Source: Bacteroidota bacterium
GTDB lineage: Bacteria; Bacteroidota; Bacteroidia; Chitinophagales; Chitinophagaceae
Assembly (NCBI GenBank): GCA_005798905.1
Contig: SYIK01000004.1
Span: forward strand, 28,189-92,188
Length of the DNA: 64,000 nt
Reading direction: 5' to 3'
Part shown: piece after piece, positions 9,383 to 17,823 of the stretch
Layout of the letters: every line of letters begins with the position of its first letter
Numbering within the stretch: position 1 is the first letter of the stretch
Position numbers and translations under genes: made by a program
Notes under the pieces: generated by a model
Database searches by the model: none
The model's input: only the letters and a program-made list of their open reading frames with translations
Told to the model about the DNA's origin: nothing

Positions 9383-10303
9383 TTACAATAATTTATTCAT
9401 ACTTCTTACAGCTTCGGCACTTTCGCTAAATGCCAATTTTTCTTCTTCGTTCAATTCAAAATCAACAATTTTTTCCCAGCCATTTTTTCCAATAATTACC
9501 GGAACACCCAAACAAATATCTTTTTGGCCATATTCACCATCAAGTGAAACGCAACAAGTATGCATTGCTTTTTCATCTTTTATAATTGCCTTCACCAAAG
9601 CTGCTGCAGCTGCTCCTGGTGCATACCATGCCGAAGTTCCAATCAATTTTGTAAGCGTTGCACCTCCAACCATTGTGTTATTTACAATTTCTTTTTGTTC
9701 TTCCGCATTTAAAAAATTTGTTACAGGTGTTTCATTCTGTGTAGCTAATCGGATTAAAGGAATCATTGTAGTATCGCCATGTCCACCAATTACAAATGCA
9801 TTTAATTTGGATGGACTGCAATTTAATTTTTGACTCAATTGATATTTAAAGCGGCTACTATCCAGTGTTCCGCCCATTCCAATAATTCTATTTTTGGGCA
9901 AGCCAGTAGAATTAAGCGCTAAATAAGTCATTGTATCCATCGGATTGCTAATAACAATAATGATTGCTTGTGGTGAAAATTTTAAAATATTTTCACAAAC
10001 ACCTTTTACAATTCCGGCATTTACACCAATCAACTCTTCGCGAGTCATTCCGGGTTTTCGTGGCAAACCAGAAGTAATTACAACTACATCGCTATTTGCA
10101 GTTTTGGAATAATCATTTGTACTTCCAAAAATTTTAGTTTCAAAACCAAGTAAAGCAGCTGTTTGCATCAAATCCTGTGCTTTGCCTTCGGCAATACCTT
10201 CTTTAATATCTAACAGCACTAACTCTTGACAAATGTCCATTCTAGCAATATTATCTGCACTGGTAGCGCCTACTGCGCCTGCACCTACAACTGTAACTTT
10301 CAT
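9383..10303 (-). CDS. mdh: Malate dehydrogenase (LDH-like family)
   Basis: Interconverts malate and oxaloacetate with NAD+. Rossmann glycines G7-A-G-A-V-G12 start the protein. The substrate loop GLPRKPGMTRE carries Arg82 and Arg88; Arg82 at the position that is Gln in lactate dehydrogenases marks malate specificity. VISNPMDTMTYLA and the catalytic His in VIGGHGDTTMIP (about His173) complete the active site. The open frame can be extended 8 codons to a TTG, but that TTG belongs to a promoter box, so the ATG at 10303 (MKVTVVG) is the start. The 306-residue length is normal for the family. Confidence 0.95.
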   Translation of the reverse strand: MKVTVVGAGAVGATSADNIARMDICQELVLLDIKEGIAEGKAQDLMQTAALLGFETKIFGSTNDYSKTANSDVVVITSGLPRKPGMTREELIGVNAGIVKGVCENILKFSPQAIIIVISNPMDTMTYLALNSTGLPKNRIIGMGGTLDSSRFKYQLSQKLNCSPSKLNAFVIGGHGDTTMIPLIRLATQNETPVTNFLNAEEQKEIVNNTMVGGATLTKLIGTSAWYAPGAAAAALVKAIIKDEKAMHTCCVSLDGEYGQKDICLGVPVIIGKNGWEKIVDFELNEEEKLAFSESAEAVRSMNKLL

Positions 10304-10324
10304 AGTTTTTATTTTTTTTCGCGG

Positions 10325-10332
10325 CAAAGATA
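10325..10332 (-). promoter_or_regulatory. Promoter -7 box for mdh
   Basis: Exact TATCTTTG, 21 nt upstream of the mdh ATG; transcription would begin about 15 nt before the start codon. Confidence 0.65.
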
Positions 10333-10441
10333 GGATTTGCAGAAGTTTTATTCTTCTCTTTTGCCATCAAAACCATGTAGCTTATCTTCGCACCCTCAAA
10401 AAATTTATTCGAAGGAACTTTGATCTAAATCAAAAAAAATT

Positions 10442-11005
10442 ATGGCAACAACAGCAGACATTAGTCGTGGAATGATTATTAAATTGGATGGAAGCCTTTA
10501 CAGCATTGTTGAATTTGGCGAAAACAAAACAGCACGTGCAGCGGCAAAGGTTTGGGCTAAACTAAAAGGTGTTGACAATAAGCGCAGCATTGAAAAAACT
10601 TGGAATTCTGGCGACACAGTATTTCCAATTCGTGTAGAAAAACGTACTTACCAATTTTTATACAAAGACGATACAGGTTACAACTTTATGGATGTTGAAA
10701 ATTTTGAACAAGTTGCATTACAAGAGGAAGTAATAGATGCTCCAAATTATTTGAAAGAAGGTCAAGAAGTTGGTGTGTTGGTTAATACGGACAATGATCA
10801 AATTCTTGGAGTTGAGCTTCCAGAAAAAATAACTCTTCTAGTTACTTATTGCGAACCTGGTGTAAAAGGTGACACTGCAACACGAACTTTAAAAATGGCA
10901 ACGTTGGAAACAGGAGCAACAGTTGGTGTTCCACTTTTTGTAAACGAAGGTGAAATGATACGTATAAATACCAAATCGGGTGAATATGTAGAACGAGTTC
11001 GATAA
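10442..11005 (+). CDS. efp: Translation elongation factor P with an atypical modification loop
   Basis: Rescues ribosomes stalled on polyproline by binding between P and E sites. Its 187 residues show the three-domain EF-P layout: KOW-like domain I, then VEKRTYQFLYKDD and an OB domain ending in the signature TRTLKMATLETGATVGVPLFV. The loop that usually reads PGKG(G/Q)A with a modifiable Lys reads ENKTARAAAKVWAKLKGV here. Anchoring on AKLKG(V) places Arg32 at the tip, the position that is Arg in EarP-type EF-P. This is a manual alignment. No modification enzyme is nearby. A near-consensus box (TATCTTCG, 10383-10390) with a TTG 18 nt upstream fits as promoter. It is followed by accB and accC, a common bacterial order. 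Confidence 0.95.
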   Translation: MATTADISRGMIIKLDGSLYSIVEFGENKTARAAAKVWAKLKGVDNKRSIEKTWNSGDTVFPIRVEKRTYQFLYKDDTGYNFMDVENFEQVALQEEVIDAPNYLKEGQEVGVLVNTDNDQILGVELPEKITLLVTYCEPGVKGDTATRTLKMATLETGATVGVPLFVNEGEMIRINTKSGEYVERVR

Positions 11006-11143
11006 GTAAAAATTGGTGTTTTTGACTAAATTTGAAAGATTTTTATCATTTTATCGCCTTTTTTTGTCATTTTTTACCAAAAAATCGATTTTTTCATTTG
11101 GTTTCCTTACCTTGCCCCTCCTTTAAAACTAATACTGCAAAAA

Positions 11144-11620
11144 ATGGATTTAAAACAAATTCAAGAGTTGATTAAAATGGTCAACAAATCGAATATCGGC
11201 GAACTAACCGTTGAGCAAAAAGATATAAAAATAACAATCAAACAAAAAGAAGAAAAAATAACACAGGTTATTAGTGCACCAACTCAATCTGTGCAATCTT
11301 CTTTTCAACCGGCCCCACAGCAAATAACAGCAACAACCGTTGTTACCACCGATGATAAACCTGTAGCAGTGGCATCTAATTTGATAACTATTAAAAGCCC
11401 AATGATTGGAACTTTTTATAAAAAACAAGGTCCGGGTAAACCAGATTTTGTTTCAATTGGCGACGATGTTTCACCAGGAAAAGTTGTTTGTATAATTGAA
11501 GCAATGAAGCTATTCAACGAAATTGAATGCGAAGTAAAAGGAAAGATTATTAAAGTTTTGGTAGAAGATGCAACACCTGTTGAATACGACCAACCTTTAT
11601 TTTTGGTAGAGCCCAATTAA
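11144..11620 (+). CDS. accB: Biotin carboxyl carrier protein of acetyl-CoA carboxylase
   Basis: Carries the biotin that shuttles CO2 from biotin carboxylase to carboxyltransferase in the first step of fatty-acid synthesis. The 158 residues comprise an N-terminal helical region (DLKQIQELIKMVNKSNIGEL), a Gln/Pro/Thr-rich linker (about 44-75) and a C-terminal biotinyl domain with the canonical E-A-M-K-L motif, biotin on Lys122. Length matches E. coli AccB. It sits between efp and accC in the same orientation, with 138 nt to efp and 58 nt to accC, and is probably co-transcribed with accC. Confidence 0.96.
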   Translation: MDLKQIQELIKMVNKSNIGELTVEQKDIKITIKQKEEKITQVISAPTQSVQSSFQPAPQQITATTVVTTDDKPVAVASNLITIKSPMIGTFYKKQGPGKPDFVSIGDDVSPGKVVCIIEAMKLFNEIECEVKGKIIKVLVEDATPVEYDQPLFLVEPN

Positions 11621-11678
11621 TAAAAACGAGCCGATCCCTTTCTTTTCTGAAAAATAAACACGCATTTAAATTTATAAA

Positions 11679-13016
11679 ATGTTTAGCAAAATATTAATAG
11701 CAAATCGTGGCGAAATTGCCCTTCGAATTATTCGTACTTGCCGCGAAATGGGAATCAAAACAGTTGCAGTTTATTCAACTGCCGACAGAGATAGTTTGCA
11801 TGTAAAGTTTGCCGACGAAGCTGTTTGTATTGGAAAACCACAAAGCAGCGAATCATATTTAAATATTCCGCATATCATGGCGGCTGCAGAAATCACCAAT
11901 GCAGATGCTATACATCCCGGCTATGGATTTTTAGCTGAGAATTCTCGTTTTGCACAAATCTGTGCCGATCATCAAATTAAATTTATAGGGCCAACTCCCA
12001 CAATGATTAATTCGATGGGCGATAAAATAACTGCAAAAGAAACCATGATAAAAGCTGGTGTTCCTGTAGTTCCCGGTGGAAAAACTTTGTTGAAAAATTT
12101 GGATGAAGCAAAAGGATTAGCCAAAAGTATGGGCTATCCAATCATTCTAAAAGCTACTGCTGGCGGAGGCGGAAAAGGAATGCGGATTGTTTGGGAAGAT
12201 TCCGAAATGGAACGTGCTTACGACACGGCAAAAGCTGAAGCTGCCGCATCGTTTAAAAACGATGGTATTTATATGGAAAAATTTGTGGAGGAACCACGAC
12301 ATATTGAAATACAAGTTGCAGGAGACCAATTCGGAAATGTTTGCCATTTGAGTGAAAGAGATTGTTCCATTCAGCGTCGCCATCAAAAGTTAGTTGAAGA
12401 ATCCCCTTCTCCATTTATGACAAAAGAACTAAGACAAAAAATGGGTGATGCTGCAAAAAAAGCGGCGGCTGCAATTAACTATGAAAGTGTTGGAACGGTT
12501 GAATTTTTGGTGGACAAAAACAGGAATTTTTATTTCATGGAAATGAATACTCGTATTCAAGTAGAGCATTGCGTTACAGAAGAGGTTATAAATTTTGATT
12601 TAATAAAAGAGCAAATTAAAATTGCTGCCGGAGAAAAAATATCAGGCGAAGATTATTTTCCGCAAATGCATTCTATTGAATGTAGAATAAATGCAGAAGA
12701 TCCATATAATGATTTCCGCCCATCTCCTGGAAAAATTGTTACACTTCACCAACCCGGTGGACACGGTGTACGCGTAGATAGCCATGTATATGCCGGTTAT
12801 GTAATTCCGCCTTATTACGATTCCATGATTGGTAAACTTATTACTGTTGCAAGAACAAGAAACGAAGCCATCGATACCATGTATCGTGCACTAAGCGAAT
12901 ATGTAATTGAAGGAATTAAAACTACAATTCCTTTTCACCTTCAATTAATGCAAAACGAACAGTTCCGCAGTGGAGATTTCAATACTAAGTTTTTAGAAAA
13001 TTTTCAGATGAAATAA
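11679..13016 (+). CDS. accC: Biotin carboxylase subunit of acetyl-CoA carboxylase
   Basis: ATP-dependent carboxylation of BCCP biotin. The 445 residues show the N-terminal Rossmann-like domain ([22 protein letters not shown]), the [10 protein letters not shown] block, the ATP-grasp glycine loop [14 protein letters not shown], and the active-site stretch [20 protein letters not shown] with the metal-binding Glu and the catalytic Arg. The C-terminal domain is complete ([17 protein letters not shown]). Length equals that of stand-alone AccC, so there is no fusion to a carrier domain. A strong terminator follows 9 nt after the stop. Confidence 0.97.
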   Translation: MFSKILIANRGEIALRIIRTCREMGIKTVAVYSTADRDSLHVKFADEAVCIGKPQSSESYLNIPHIMAAAEITNADAIHPGYGFLAENSRFAQICADHQIKFIGPTPTMINSMGDKITAKETMIKAGVPVVPGGKTLLKNLDEAKGLAKSMGYPIILKATAGGGGKGMRIVWEDSEMERAYDTAKAEAAASFKNDGIYMEKFVEEPRHIEIQVAGDQFGNVCHLSERDCSIQRRHQKLVEESPSPFMTKELRQKMGDAAKKAAAAINYESVGTVEFLVDKNRNFYFMEMNTRIQVEHCVTEEVINFDLIKEQIKIAAGEKISGEDYFPQMHSIECRINAEDPYNDFRPSPGKIVTLHQPGGHGVRVDSHVYAGYVIPPYYDSMIGKLITVARTRNEAIDTMYRALSEYVIEGIKTTIPFHLQLMQNEQFRSGDFNTKFLENFQMK

Positions 13017-13024
13017 TTTTTATG

Positions 13025-13054
13025 AAAAAGGCTCCAATTTCAGGAGCCTTTTTT
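13025..13054. terminator. Terminator after accC
   Basis: Stem AAAAAGGCTCC / GGAGCCTTTTT around a 7-nt loop, followed by T residues. A and T flanks allow use in both directions, so it could also end transcription of the small minus-strand ORF beside it. Confidence 0.88.
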
Positions 13055-13081
13055 GAATAAGTAAATAACAGAATTTACTTA

Positions 13082-13276
13082 TTATTTCTTCGTTCCACCA
13101 ACTAAACCAATGACAGCACCCACAATTGCAGCTATTAATGAAGATGCAACTATGTCAACTAAAATAGCTGTCATATCCGACATATTCATCTGAGCATTCA
13201 TCATAAAATTATACTGTGTACTTATATTCTTTACTGAAGTCTTTTGTAAACTGAAATATTTCCAGCAATAAATCAT
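13082..13276 (-). CDS. Possible small membrane peptide, unknown
   Basis: A 64-residue frame lying between two terminators. The first 24 residues look unstructured. From Met25 on (start 13204, 40 residues) it is a short polar head followed by one hydrophobic segment rich in small residues (VASSLIAAIVGAVIGLVGG) ending T-K-K, a glycine-zipper-like single-pass helix. A box TAAAGTTTG just upstream of the ATG at 13276 resembles the -7 element with one extra spacer base. It could be a real small membrane protein, or chance; no family recognised. The shorter 40-residue version is equally likely. Confidence 0.4.
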   Translation of the reverse strand: MIYCWKYFSLQKTSVKNISTQYNFMMNAQMNMSDMTAILVDIVASSLIAAIVGAVIGLVGGTKK

Positions 13277-13322
13277 AACAAACTTTATATACTGGCAACT
13301 CCTGATGTAAACCCATAAAAAA

Positions 13323-13349
13323 AAATTCCCCGGCTACGCGGGGGAATTT
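13323..13349 (-). terminator. Terminator after the Fib_succ_major gene
   Basis: Arms AAATTCCCC and GGGGAATTT around a G/C-rich loop, with one extra G giving a bulge or register shift. Read on the minus strand it is followed by a run of nine T residues. Confidence 0.8.
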
Positions 13350-13366
13350 ATCAAATAGTCAAATTG

Positions 13367-14200
13367 TCAATCCCTGACGCAGCGAACAGACCACCCGATT
13401 TCCTTATTGCCAATGTTCCTGACGATATTGATATCATTACTGAACAGGGAGCGGTACCAGGCGTGCGTATTATTGTGCTCCGTCGCACTCCACCAGAAGC
13501 CGACGTTACCCACAGAGAGGAATTCCCCACTACTGGTACAGAAGCCGCCTGGCAGACCTGTAAAGCCGCTCCGATTTGTAGCTCCTGTATTGGGGGTTGT
13601 CCAGTTGGCAGTTCCGGGTGTTTTCATTTTACAGCCCGCTACATTTTCACCTCCAAGGGTTGTGGTTAAAGTTGTCCATTCCGCATCGGTGGGTATATGC
13701 CAGCCCGCGGGGGCTAAGCCTCTTGGGTCGGTTACTGCATACCAGTTATACAACTTGCCGTAAATAGCACCGTTGGCAGGGTCGTTGTTATAATAGCACC
13801 AAGCTCCGGTAGTTAATGCAGCCCATGCGTTGGCATCGGTTACCTCCGGTATAGAATCCCCGTTTCTGTAAAAGGCAACTTCCAGGTTTTTATTCATCCA
13901 TTTTTGCGTACCAATCTGTATGGTGGGCATTGCATCGGCCGTAGCCGATATCCAATCCAAACTTGTTTTAATCTCCAATCCATTGGTAGTGGTATTAAAT
14001 ATCACCAAACCAGTAGCTGGTGATGAAATTAAATTTCTTTCTGCAGTTGTCATCCTCGGTGGTAACAACCCTTTGGTGGTACTTGTTACATCCAACTGCG
14101 CTGATGCATGTGGGCTTACAGTACCAATGCCCACTTGCGCTGTAGTATTTATACTTGTAAAAAATAAAAGAATGAATAAAAAGCTTATTAATTGTTTCAT
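13367..14200 (-). CDS. Secreted Fibrobacter-succinogenes-paralogous-domain protein
   Basis: Residues 1-22 are a Sec signal peptide (KQLISFLFILLFF...TTAQ). A short beta region follows (VGIGTVSPHASAQLDVTSTT, a head typical of Bacteroidota surface proteins), then the Fib_succ_major domain from about residue 95 to the end: KWMNKNLEV, YGKLYNWYAV, APAGWHIPTDAEW, FTGLPGG, WWSATE and the terminal GWSVRCVRD. The product is probably surface exposed; the family has no established biochemical role, though its fold is thought to be C-type-lectin-like. G+C content is visibly higher than in the neighbours, especially over 13440-13800, suggesting transfer or a different origin. It is divergent from the gene at 14301, with a palindrome between them. 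Confidence 0.88.
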   Translation of the reverse strand: MKQLISFLFILLFFTSINTTAQVGIGTVSPHASAQLDVTSTTKGLLPPRMTTAERNLISSPATGLVIFNTTTNGLEIKTSLDWISATADAMPTIQIGTQKWMNKNLEVAFYRNGDSIPEVTDANAWAALTTGAWCYYNNDPANGAIYGKLYNWYAVTDPRGLAPAGWHIPTDAEWTTLTTTLGGENVAGCKMKTPGTANWTTPNTGATNRSGFTGLPGGFCTSSGEFLSVGNVGFWWSATEHNNTHAWYRSLFSNDINIVRNIGNKEIGWSVRCVRD

Positions 14201-14201
14201 A

Positions 14202-14217
14202 AACTAAAACTTTAGTT
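14202..14217. promoter_or_regulatory. Palindrome in the divergent promoter region
   Basis: AACTAAAACTTTAGTT: perfect 7-bp arms with a 2-nt centre, directly upstream of the minus-strand start at 14200 and 1 nt from the TTG (14219-14221) of the plus-strand promoter. It could be an operator acting on both genes. Confidence 0.4.
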
Positions 14218-14218
14218 G

Positions 14219-14249
14219 TTGTTTATTGGAACAAAATAAGGTAATTTTG
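14219..14249 (+). promoter_or_regulatory. Promoter for the SprB-repeat lipoprotein
   Basis: TTG at 14219-14221, a 20-nt spacer, then an exact TAATTTTG box at 14242-14249. The predicted leader to the ATG at 14301 is about 46 nt. Confidence 0.6.
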
Positions 14250-14300
14250 TAGCAATGCAAATTGTTATTAATAATCAGTTTCTTTTAAAATATTTAATTA

Positions 14301-15155
14301 ATGAAAGAGAAAAATAACTTTAAAAATTACTTCCTATTTATTAGTACTACATTTATTATCTATTCTTGTTCTGATGGTGGAGAGCCAATACCGCAAAACC
14401 CATGCAGCGGAGTTACTATATCTGTTACAGCTTCAATTACCAATACATCGGGAAGTTTAAATAACGGTAGCATTACCGCATCTGCAAGCGGTGGTTCTGG
14501 TTTTACTTTTAGTATAAATGGTGGTGCATTTCAAAGTTCCGGCACTTTTTCCGGACTTGCAGCAGCTACTTATTCGATCATCGCAAAAGATAGCCGAGGT
14601 TGTACAGGAAGCCAATCATTTACTGTTGCCGTAAACGACCCTTGCGCTACAGTAAGTTTTACAGTAAGTGGAACTACCGTTTCATCTACACCATGTACCA
14701 CACCTGCAAATGGATCAATAACTGTAACTACATCAGGAAGTGGTTCTGGATTTACTTATAATATTAGTGGTGGCGCATTTCAAGCTTCACCAACTTTTTC
14801 TAATCTTGCTGTAGGTACATATACTGTAGCTGCAAAAGAAGCCGGTGGATGTGTAAGAACCGCTAGTGTTACAGTGAGTGCTACTCCAGCCGGTCCACTT
14901 TTTAGTGCTGTTAAAAACATCATTACTGCAAATTGTACAACAGGAGGGTGCCATTCAGGTGCAAATCCTTCAGGTGGAATTGACTTTACTGTTGAATGCA
15001 ATATTATTGTTCACAAAGTAAGAATTAAAGTAAGAGCAGTTGATAATTTTGGAACAGCCCAACAAATGCCTCCACCGCCAGCAGCGGGTTTGAGTTTGTC
15101 CGATAGAAATGCAATTGTAAATTGGATAAATGCAGGAGGACTTTACAGCAATTAA
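14301..15155 (+). CDS. Lipoprotein with two SprB-like repeats and a C-terminal haem-c-like motif
   Basis: The signal sequence ends in a lipobox (I-I-Y-S-C, Cys23). Two related repeats of about 75 residues follow (about 35-110 and 112-190), each with the pattern NGSIT...GGSGFT(F/Y)(S/N)I(N/S)GGAFQ...TFS.LA.(A/G)TY...KDS/EAGGC, matching the SprB repeat of gliding-motility adhesins. Residues about 195-284 resemble a small cytochrome-like domain: FSAVKNIITANC, then C-T-T-G-G-C-H (a CX4CH spacing) and a possible axial Met in QQMPPPP near the end. Haem attachment is inference because the spacing is not the standard CX2CH. The stop codon overlaps the convergent desulfurase by 4 nt. Confidence 0.8.
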   Translation: MKEKNNFKNYFLFISTTFIIYSCSDGGEPIPQNPCSGVTISVTASITNTSGSLNNGSITASASGGSGFTFSINGGAFQSSGTFSGLAAATYSIIAKDSRGCTGSQSFTVAVNDPCATVSFTVSGTTVSSTPCTTPANGSITVTTSGSGSGFTYNISGGAFQASPTFSNLAVGTYTVAAKEAGGCVRTASVTVSATPAGPLFSAVKNIITANCTTGGCHSGANPSGGIDFTVECNIIVHKVRIKVRAVDNFGTAQQMPPPPAAGLSLSDRNAIVNWINAGGLYSN

Positions 15156-16279
15156 ATAAGTTCTTTCAGTTTTGAAACTACTTTATCAATTTCATCTTTC
15201 GTATTTAATTTGCTGAAAGAAAATCGAATTGTTACCAAGTTGGGATTATTATTTATAGCTCGAATAACATGAGAACCAATGTCGGCACCGCTACTACAAG
15301 CACTTCCGCCGCTTACGCAAATATTATTAATATCCAATCCGAAAAGTATCATTTCGGATTTTGGAGTTTTTGGAAGTGATACACTTAAAACAGTATAAAG
15401 CGATTTACTGCTACAATCGCCATTAAAAGAAACTCCTTCAATTTCCTTTTGAAGTTTTTCCATCATATATGTTTTCAACCATTGAATTTGAACACTTTCT
15501 TTTTCATAATTAGTGTTAGCTAATTCCAATGCTTTTGCAAATCCAATAATTCCATAAATATTTTCGGTGCCTGCACGCATGTTTCTTTCTTGTCCTCCTC
15601 CATGCATCAGTGGATTAACTTTAATATTCTCATTTATAAATAAGATCCCTATTCCTTTTGGACCATGAAATTTATGCCCAGATCCTGAAATAAAATGAAC
15701 AAGTGATTTGCGCAAATCCAAGGGATAATGACCAACCGTTTGTACACAATCGGAATGAAAAACAGCATTGTATTTTTTACAAATAGCCCCCACCGCGTTT
15801 ATATCCAATAAATTTCCAATTTCGTTATTGGCATGCATCAATGTTACCAATGTTTTTTCTTTCTGTGCTGCTAATTGATTTTCCAAATCAACCAAATCCA
15901 CGTTGCCATTTTGTAATAATTTTACAAAACTAAGACTGACTGAATTTTTAGACTGATGATACTCTACTGTATGCAAAACAGCGTGATGCTCTATTGAAGA
16001 AGAAATGATATGCTTACATCCTAAATCGCGAATGGAAAGAAGAATTGCCGTATTGTTACTTTCTGTTCCTCCACTTGTAAAAAATATTTCACCGGATTTT
16101 ACATTCAACAATTTCGCAACTGATTTGCGTGCATTTTCAATTGCCATTCTTGTTTCTCTTCCGTAACTATAAATAGAAGATGGATTCCCAAAATGCGAAG
16201 TAAGGTAGGGCATCATTACTGCTAGCACATCTTTGTCCAATATGGTAGTAGCAGCATTATCCAAATAAATTCGATCCAT
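15152..16279 (-). CDS. Cysteine desulfurase, NifS/IscS family
   Basis: PLP enzyme that removes sulfur from cysteine for Fe-S cluster assembly or tRNA thiolation. The 375 residues begin with the family-typical YLDNAATT. The PLP Lys is in SGSGHKFHGPKG (about Lys203), preceded by HSDCVQTVG with the PLP-ring Asp/Gln, and the catalytic Cys lies in GGSACSSG (about Cys326). The active-site loop is short, as in the NifS/IscS group, so SufS is unlikely. Whether it serves clusters or tRNA cannot be told, since no scaffold or thiolase gene is adjacent. GlmM lies 46 nt upstream on the same strand, but a TAnnTTTG box in the gap suggests separate transcription. Confidence 0.92.
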   Translation of the reverse strand: MDRIYLDNAATTILDKDVLAVMMPYLTSHFGNPSSIYSYGRETRMAIENARKSVAKLLNVKSGEIFFTSGGTESNNTAILLSIRDLGCKHIISSSIEHHAVLHTVEYHQSKNSVSLSFVKLLQNGNVDLVDLENQLAAQKEKTLVTLMHANNEIGNLLDINAVGAICKKYNAVFHSDCVQTVGHYPLDLRKSLVHFISGSGHKFHGPKGIGILFINENIKVNPLMHGGGQERNMRAGTENIYGIIGFAKALELANTNYEKESVQIQWLKTYMMEKLQKEIEGVSFNGDCSSKSLYTVLSVSLPKTPKSEMILFGLDINNICVSGGSACSSGADIGSHVIRAINNNPNLVTIRFSFSKLNTKDEIDKVVSKLKELI

Positions 16280-16302
16280 CTTTGGTCAGTAAATAGTTGC
16301 AG

Positions 16303-16310
16303 CAAATATA
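16303..16310 (-). promoter_or_regulatory. Promoter -7 box for the cysteine desulfurase
   Basis: Exact TATATTTG on the minus strand, 23 nt upstream of the ATG; located in the 46-nt gap behind glmM. Confidence 0.6.
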
Positions 16311-16325
16311 ATCAACTAGAATTCG

Positions 16326-17720
16326 TTACAAACATTCTCCAATATCCTGCATCAAACGCCGAGCAATATTTTCTGCGGCAGTTTCCAAATTACTTTCTGC
16401 ATAAATACGGATGATTGGTTCTGTATTGGAGCTGCGCAGATGCACCCAATCTTTATCAAATTCTATTTTCAATCCGTCTTCCATATTCACCGGATTGTTT
16501 CTGTATTTGTTTTTTATTTTTTCGAATAGTTTTCCAACTTCAATTCCACCATTGTGTTCGTGTATGCCCGTATTTAATGCTATTTTATTTTTCAACATAA
16601 AATAATCGGGATAAGTTTTACGAAGCGAATTAATTCCTTTTACATGTGCGGATAAATGGGTTAAAAACAATCCGATTCCAATTAGCGCATCTCGTCCATA
16701 ATGAAAATCGGGAACAATTATCCCACCATTTCCTTCGCCGCCAATAACTGCATTTACTTCCTTCATTTTTTCTACCACATTTACTTCACCAACTGCCGAA
16801 GCAAAATAGTTGCAGCCTTGTTTTTCCGTAATATCTTTTAATGCTCTTGTGCTACTTAAATTACTTACGGTGCTTCCTTTTCGTTTACTTAATAAATAAT
16901 CGGCAACTGCAACAAGTGTGTATTCTTCTCCAAACATCGAACCATCTTCACAAACAAAACAAAGACGATCCACATCCGGATCTACCGCAATTCCTAAATC
17001 GGCATTTTGTTTTACAACTTCATTGCTCAATTCGCGTAAATGTTCAGGCAATGGTTCGGGATTATGTGCAAACTTTCCGTTTACTTCCGCATTTATTACA
17101 ATAATATCATTTACACCCAATGCTTTTAATAAAGCAGGAACATAAGTAGCACCTGTGGAATTAATGCCATCCACTACAATCTTATAATTTTGGTTTGCAA
17201 TAGCTTCGGCATTCACCAAAGGATAGTTTACAACCCCATCGATATGTTTTTGAAAATAGCTGTCGTCCAAAATCACTTTCCCTTTTGAAGTTGTTTCTGT
17301 TGAAGTGGGATTTTCTGCTATTTGCAAAACAAGCTCTCCCAATTTTGAAGAAATAAATTCGCCTTCGCTGTTTAAAAATTTAAGTGCATTCCAATCTTGC
17401 GGATTGTGGCTGGCAGTGATTATTATGCCGCCATCTGCATTTTCTTCTTTTACTGCAATGGCAACAGTTGGAGTTGTTGTTAATCCTAAATCAACAATAT
17501 TAATTCCTAAATCAGTAATTCCTTTTACTACAATATCGCGCACCATTTTTCCACTCGTACGACCATCGCGACCGATTACAATTTTAGCATTGCTTTTGTC
17601 TTTTGTAATGAGCTGCGCAAATGCCGAAGTAAATTTTATTATATCAACTGAAGAAAGATTTTCGCCTTGCTTTTCACCGATTGTTCCTCTAATACCAGAA
17701 ATACTTTTAATAAGGGGCAT
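16326..17720 (-). CDS. glmM: Phosphoglucosamine mutase (phosphohexomutase family)
   Basis: Likely interconverts glucosamine-6-P and glucosamine-1-P for UDP-GlcNAc and peptidoglycan. The N-terminal ISGIRGTIGEK is the usual start of Bacteroidota GlmM. The phosphoserine loop is TASHNPQDW (Ser104), the metal loop DPDVDRL (about 249), the sugar-specificity loop GGEGNGG, and the phosphate-binding loop RSSNTEPIIRIYAES near the C-terminus. Length 464 fits. Phosphomannomutase/phosphoglucomutase activity is the alternative, since family members differ little in motif. The frame extends upstream to a TTG at 17750, but the ATG at 17720 gives the family-typical start (MPLIKSISGIRG). Confidence 0.88.
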   Translation of the reverse strand: MPLIKSISGIRGTIGEKQGENLSSVDIIKFTSAFAQLITKDKSNAKIVIGRDGRTSGKMVRDIVVKGITDLGINIVDLGLTTTPTVAIAVKEENADGGIIITASHNPQDWNALKFLNSEGEFISSKLGELVLQIAENPTSTETTSKGKVILDDSYFQKHIDGVVNYPLVNAEAIANQNYKIVVDGINSTGATYVPALLKALGVNDIIVINAEVNGKFAHNPEPLPEHLRELSNEVVKQNADLGIAVDPDVDRLCFVCEDGSMFGEEYTLVAVADYLLSKRKGSTVSNLSSTRALKDITEKQGCNYFASAVGEVNVVEKMKEVNAVIGGEGNGGIIVPDFHYGRDALIGIGLFLTHLSAHVKGINSLRKTYPDYFMLKNKIALNTGIHEHNGGIEVGKLFEKIKNKYRNNPVNMEDGLKIEFDKDWVHLRSSNTEPIIRIYAESNLETAAENIARRLMQDIGECL

Positions 17721-17801
17721 GCAAATTATTATTAGGTTTTTGAATCTCAAATAATGGGGTGCGAAGATACAAATTCCTGACCACCTTTTTTTCTGAATCT
17801 A

Positions 17802-17809
17802 TACATTTG
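17802..17809 (+). promoter_or_regulatory. Promoter -7 box for the methyltransferase
   Basis: Exact TACATTTG, 14 nt upstream of the GTG at 17824; the predicted leader is only a few nucleotides. Confidence 0.65.
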
Positions 17810-17823
17810 CAAAAAATTTGAAC

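Noticed and set aside
9348..9833. Long plus-strand open frame (161 codons) opposite mdh and its downstream gap
   Set aside because: Ser/Phe-rich, no domain, lies antisense to the mdh coding region with its perfect motifs; a shadow of codon bias.
13367..14200. Possible diversity-generating retroelement target (C-type-lectin-like fold)
   Set aside because: No reverse transcriptase, template repeat or accessory gene is visible in the window, and no repeated 3' segment was found.
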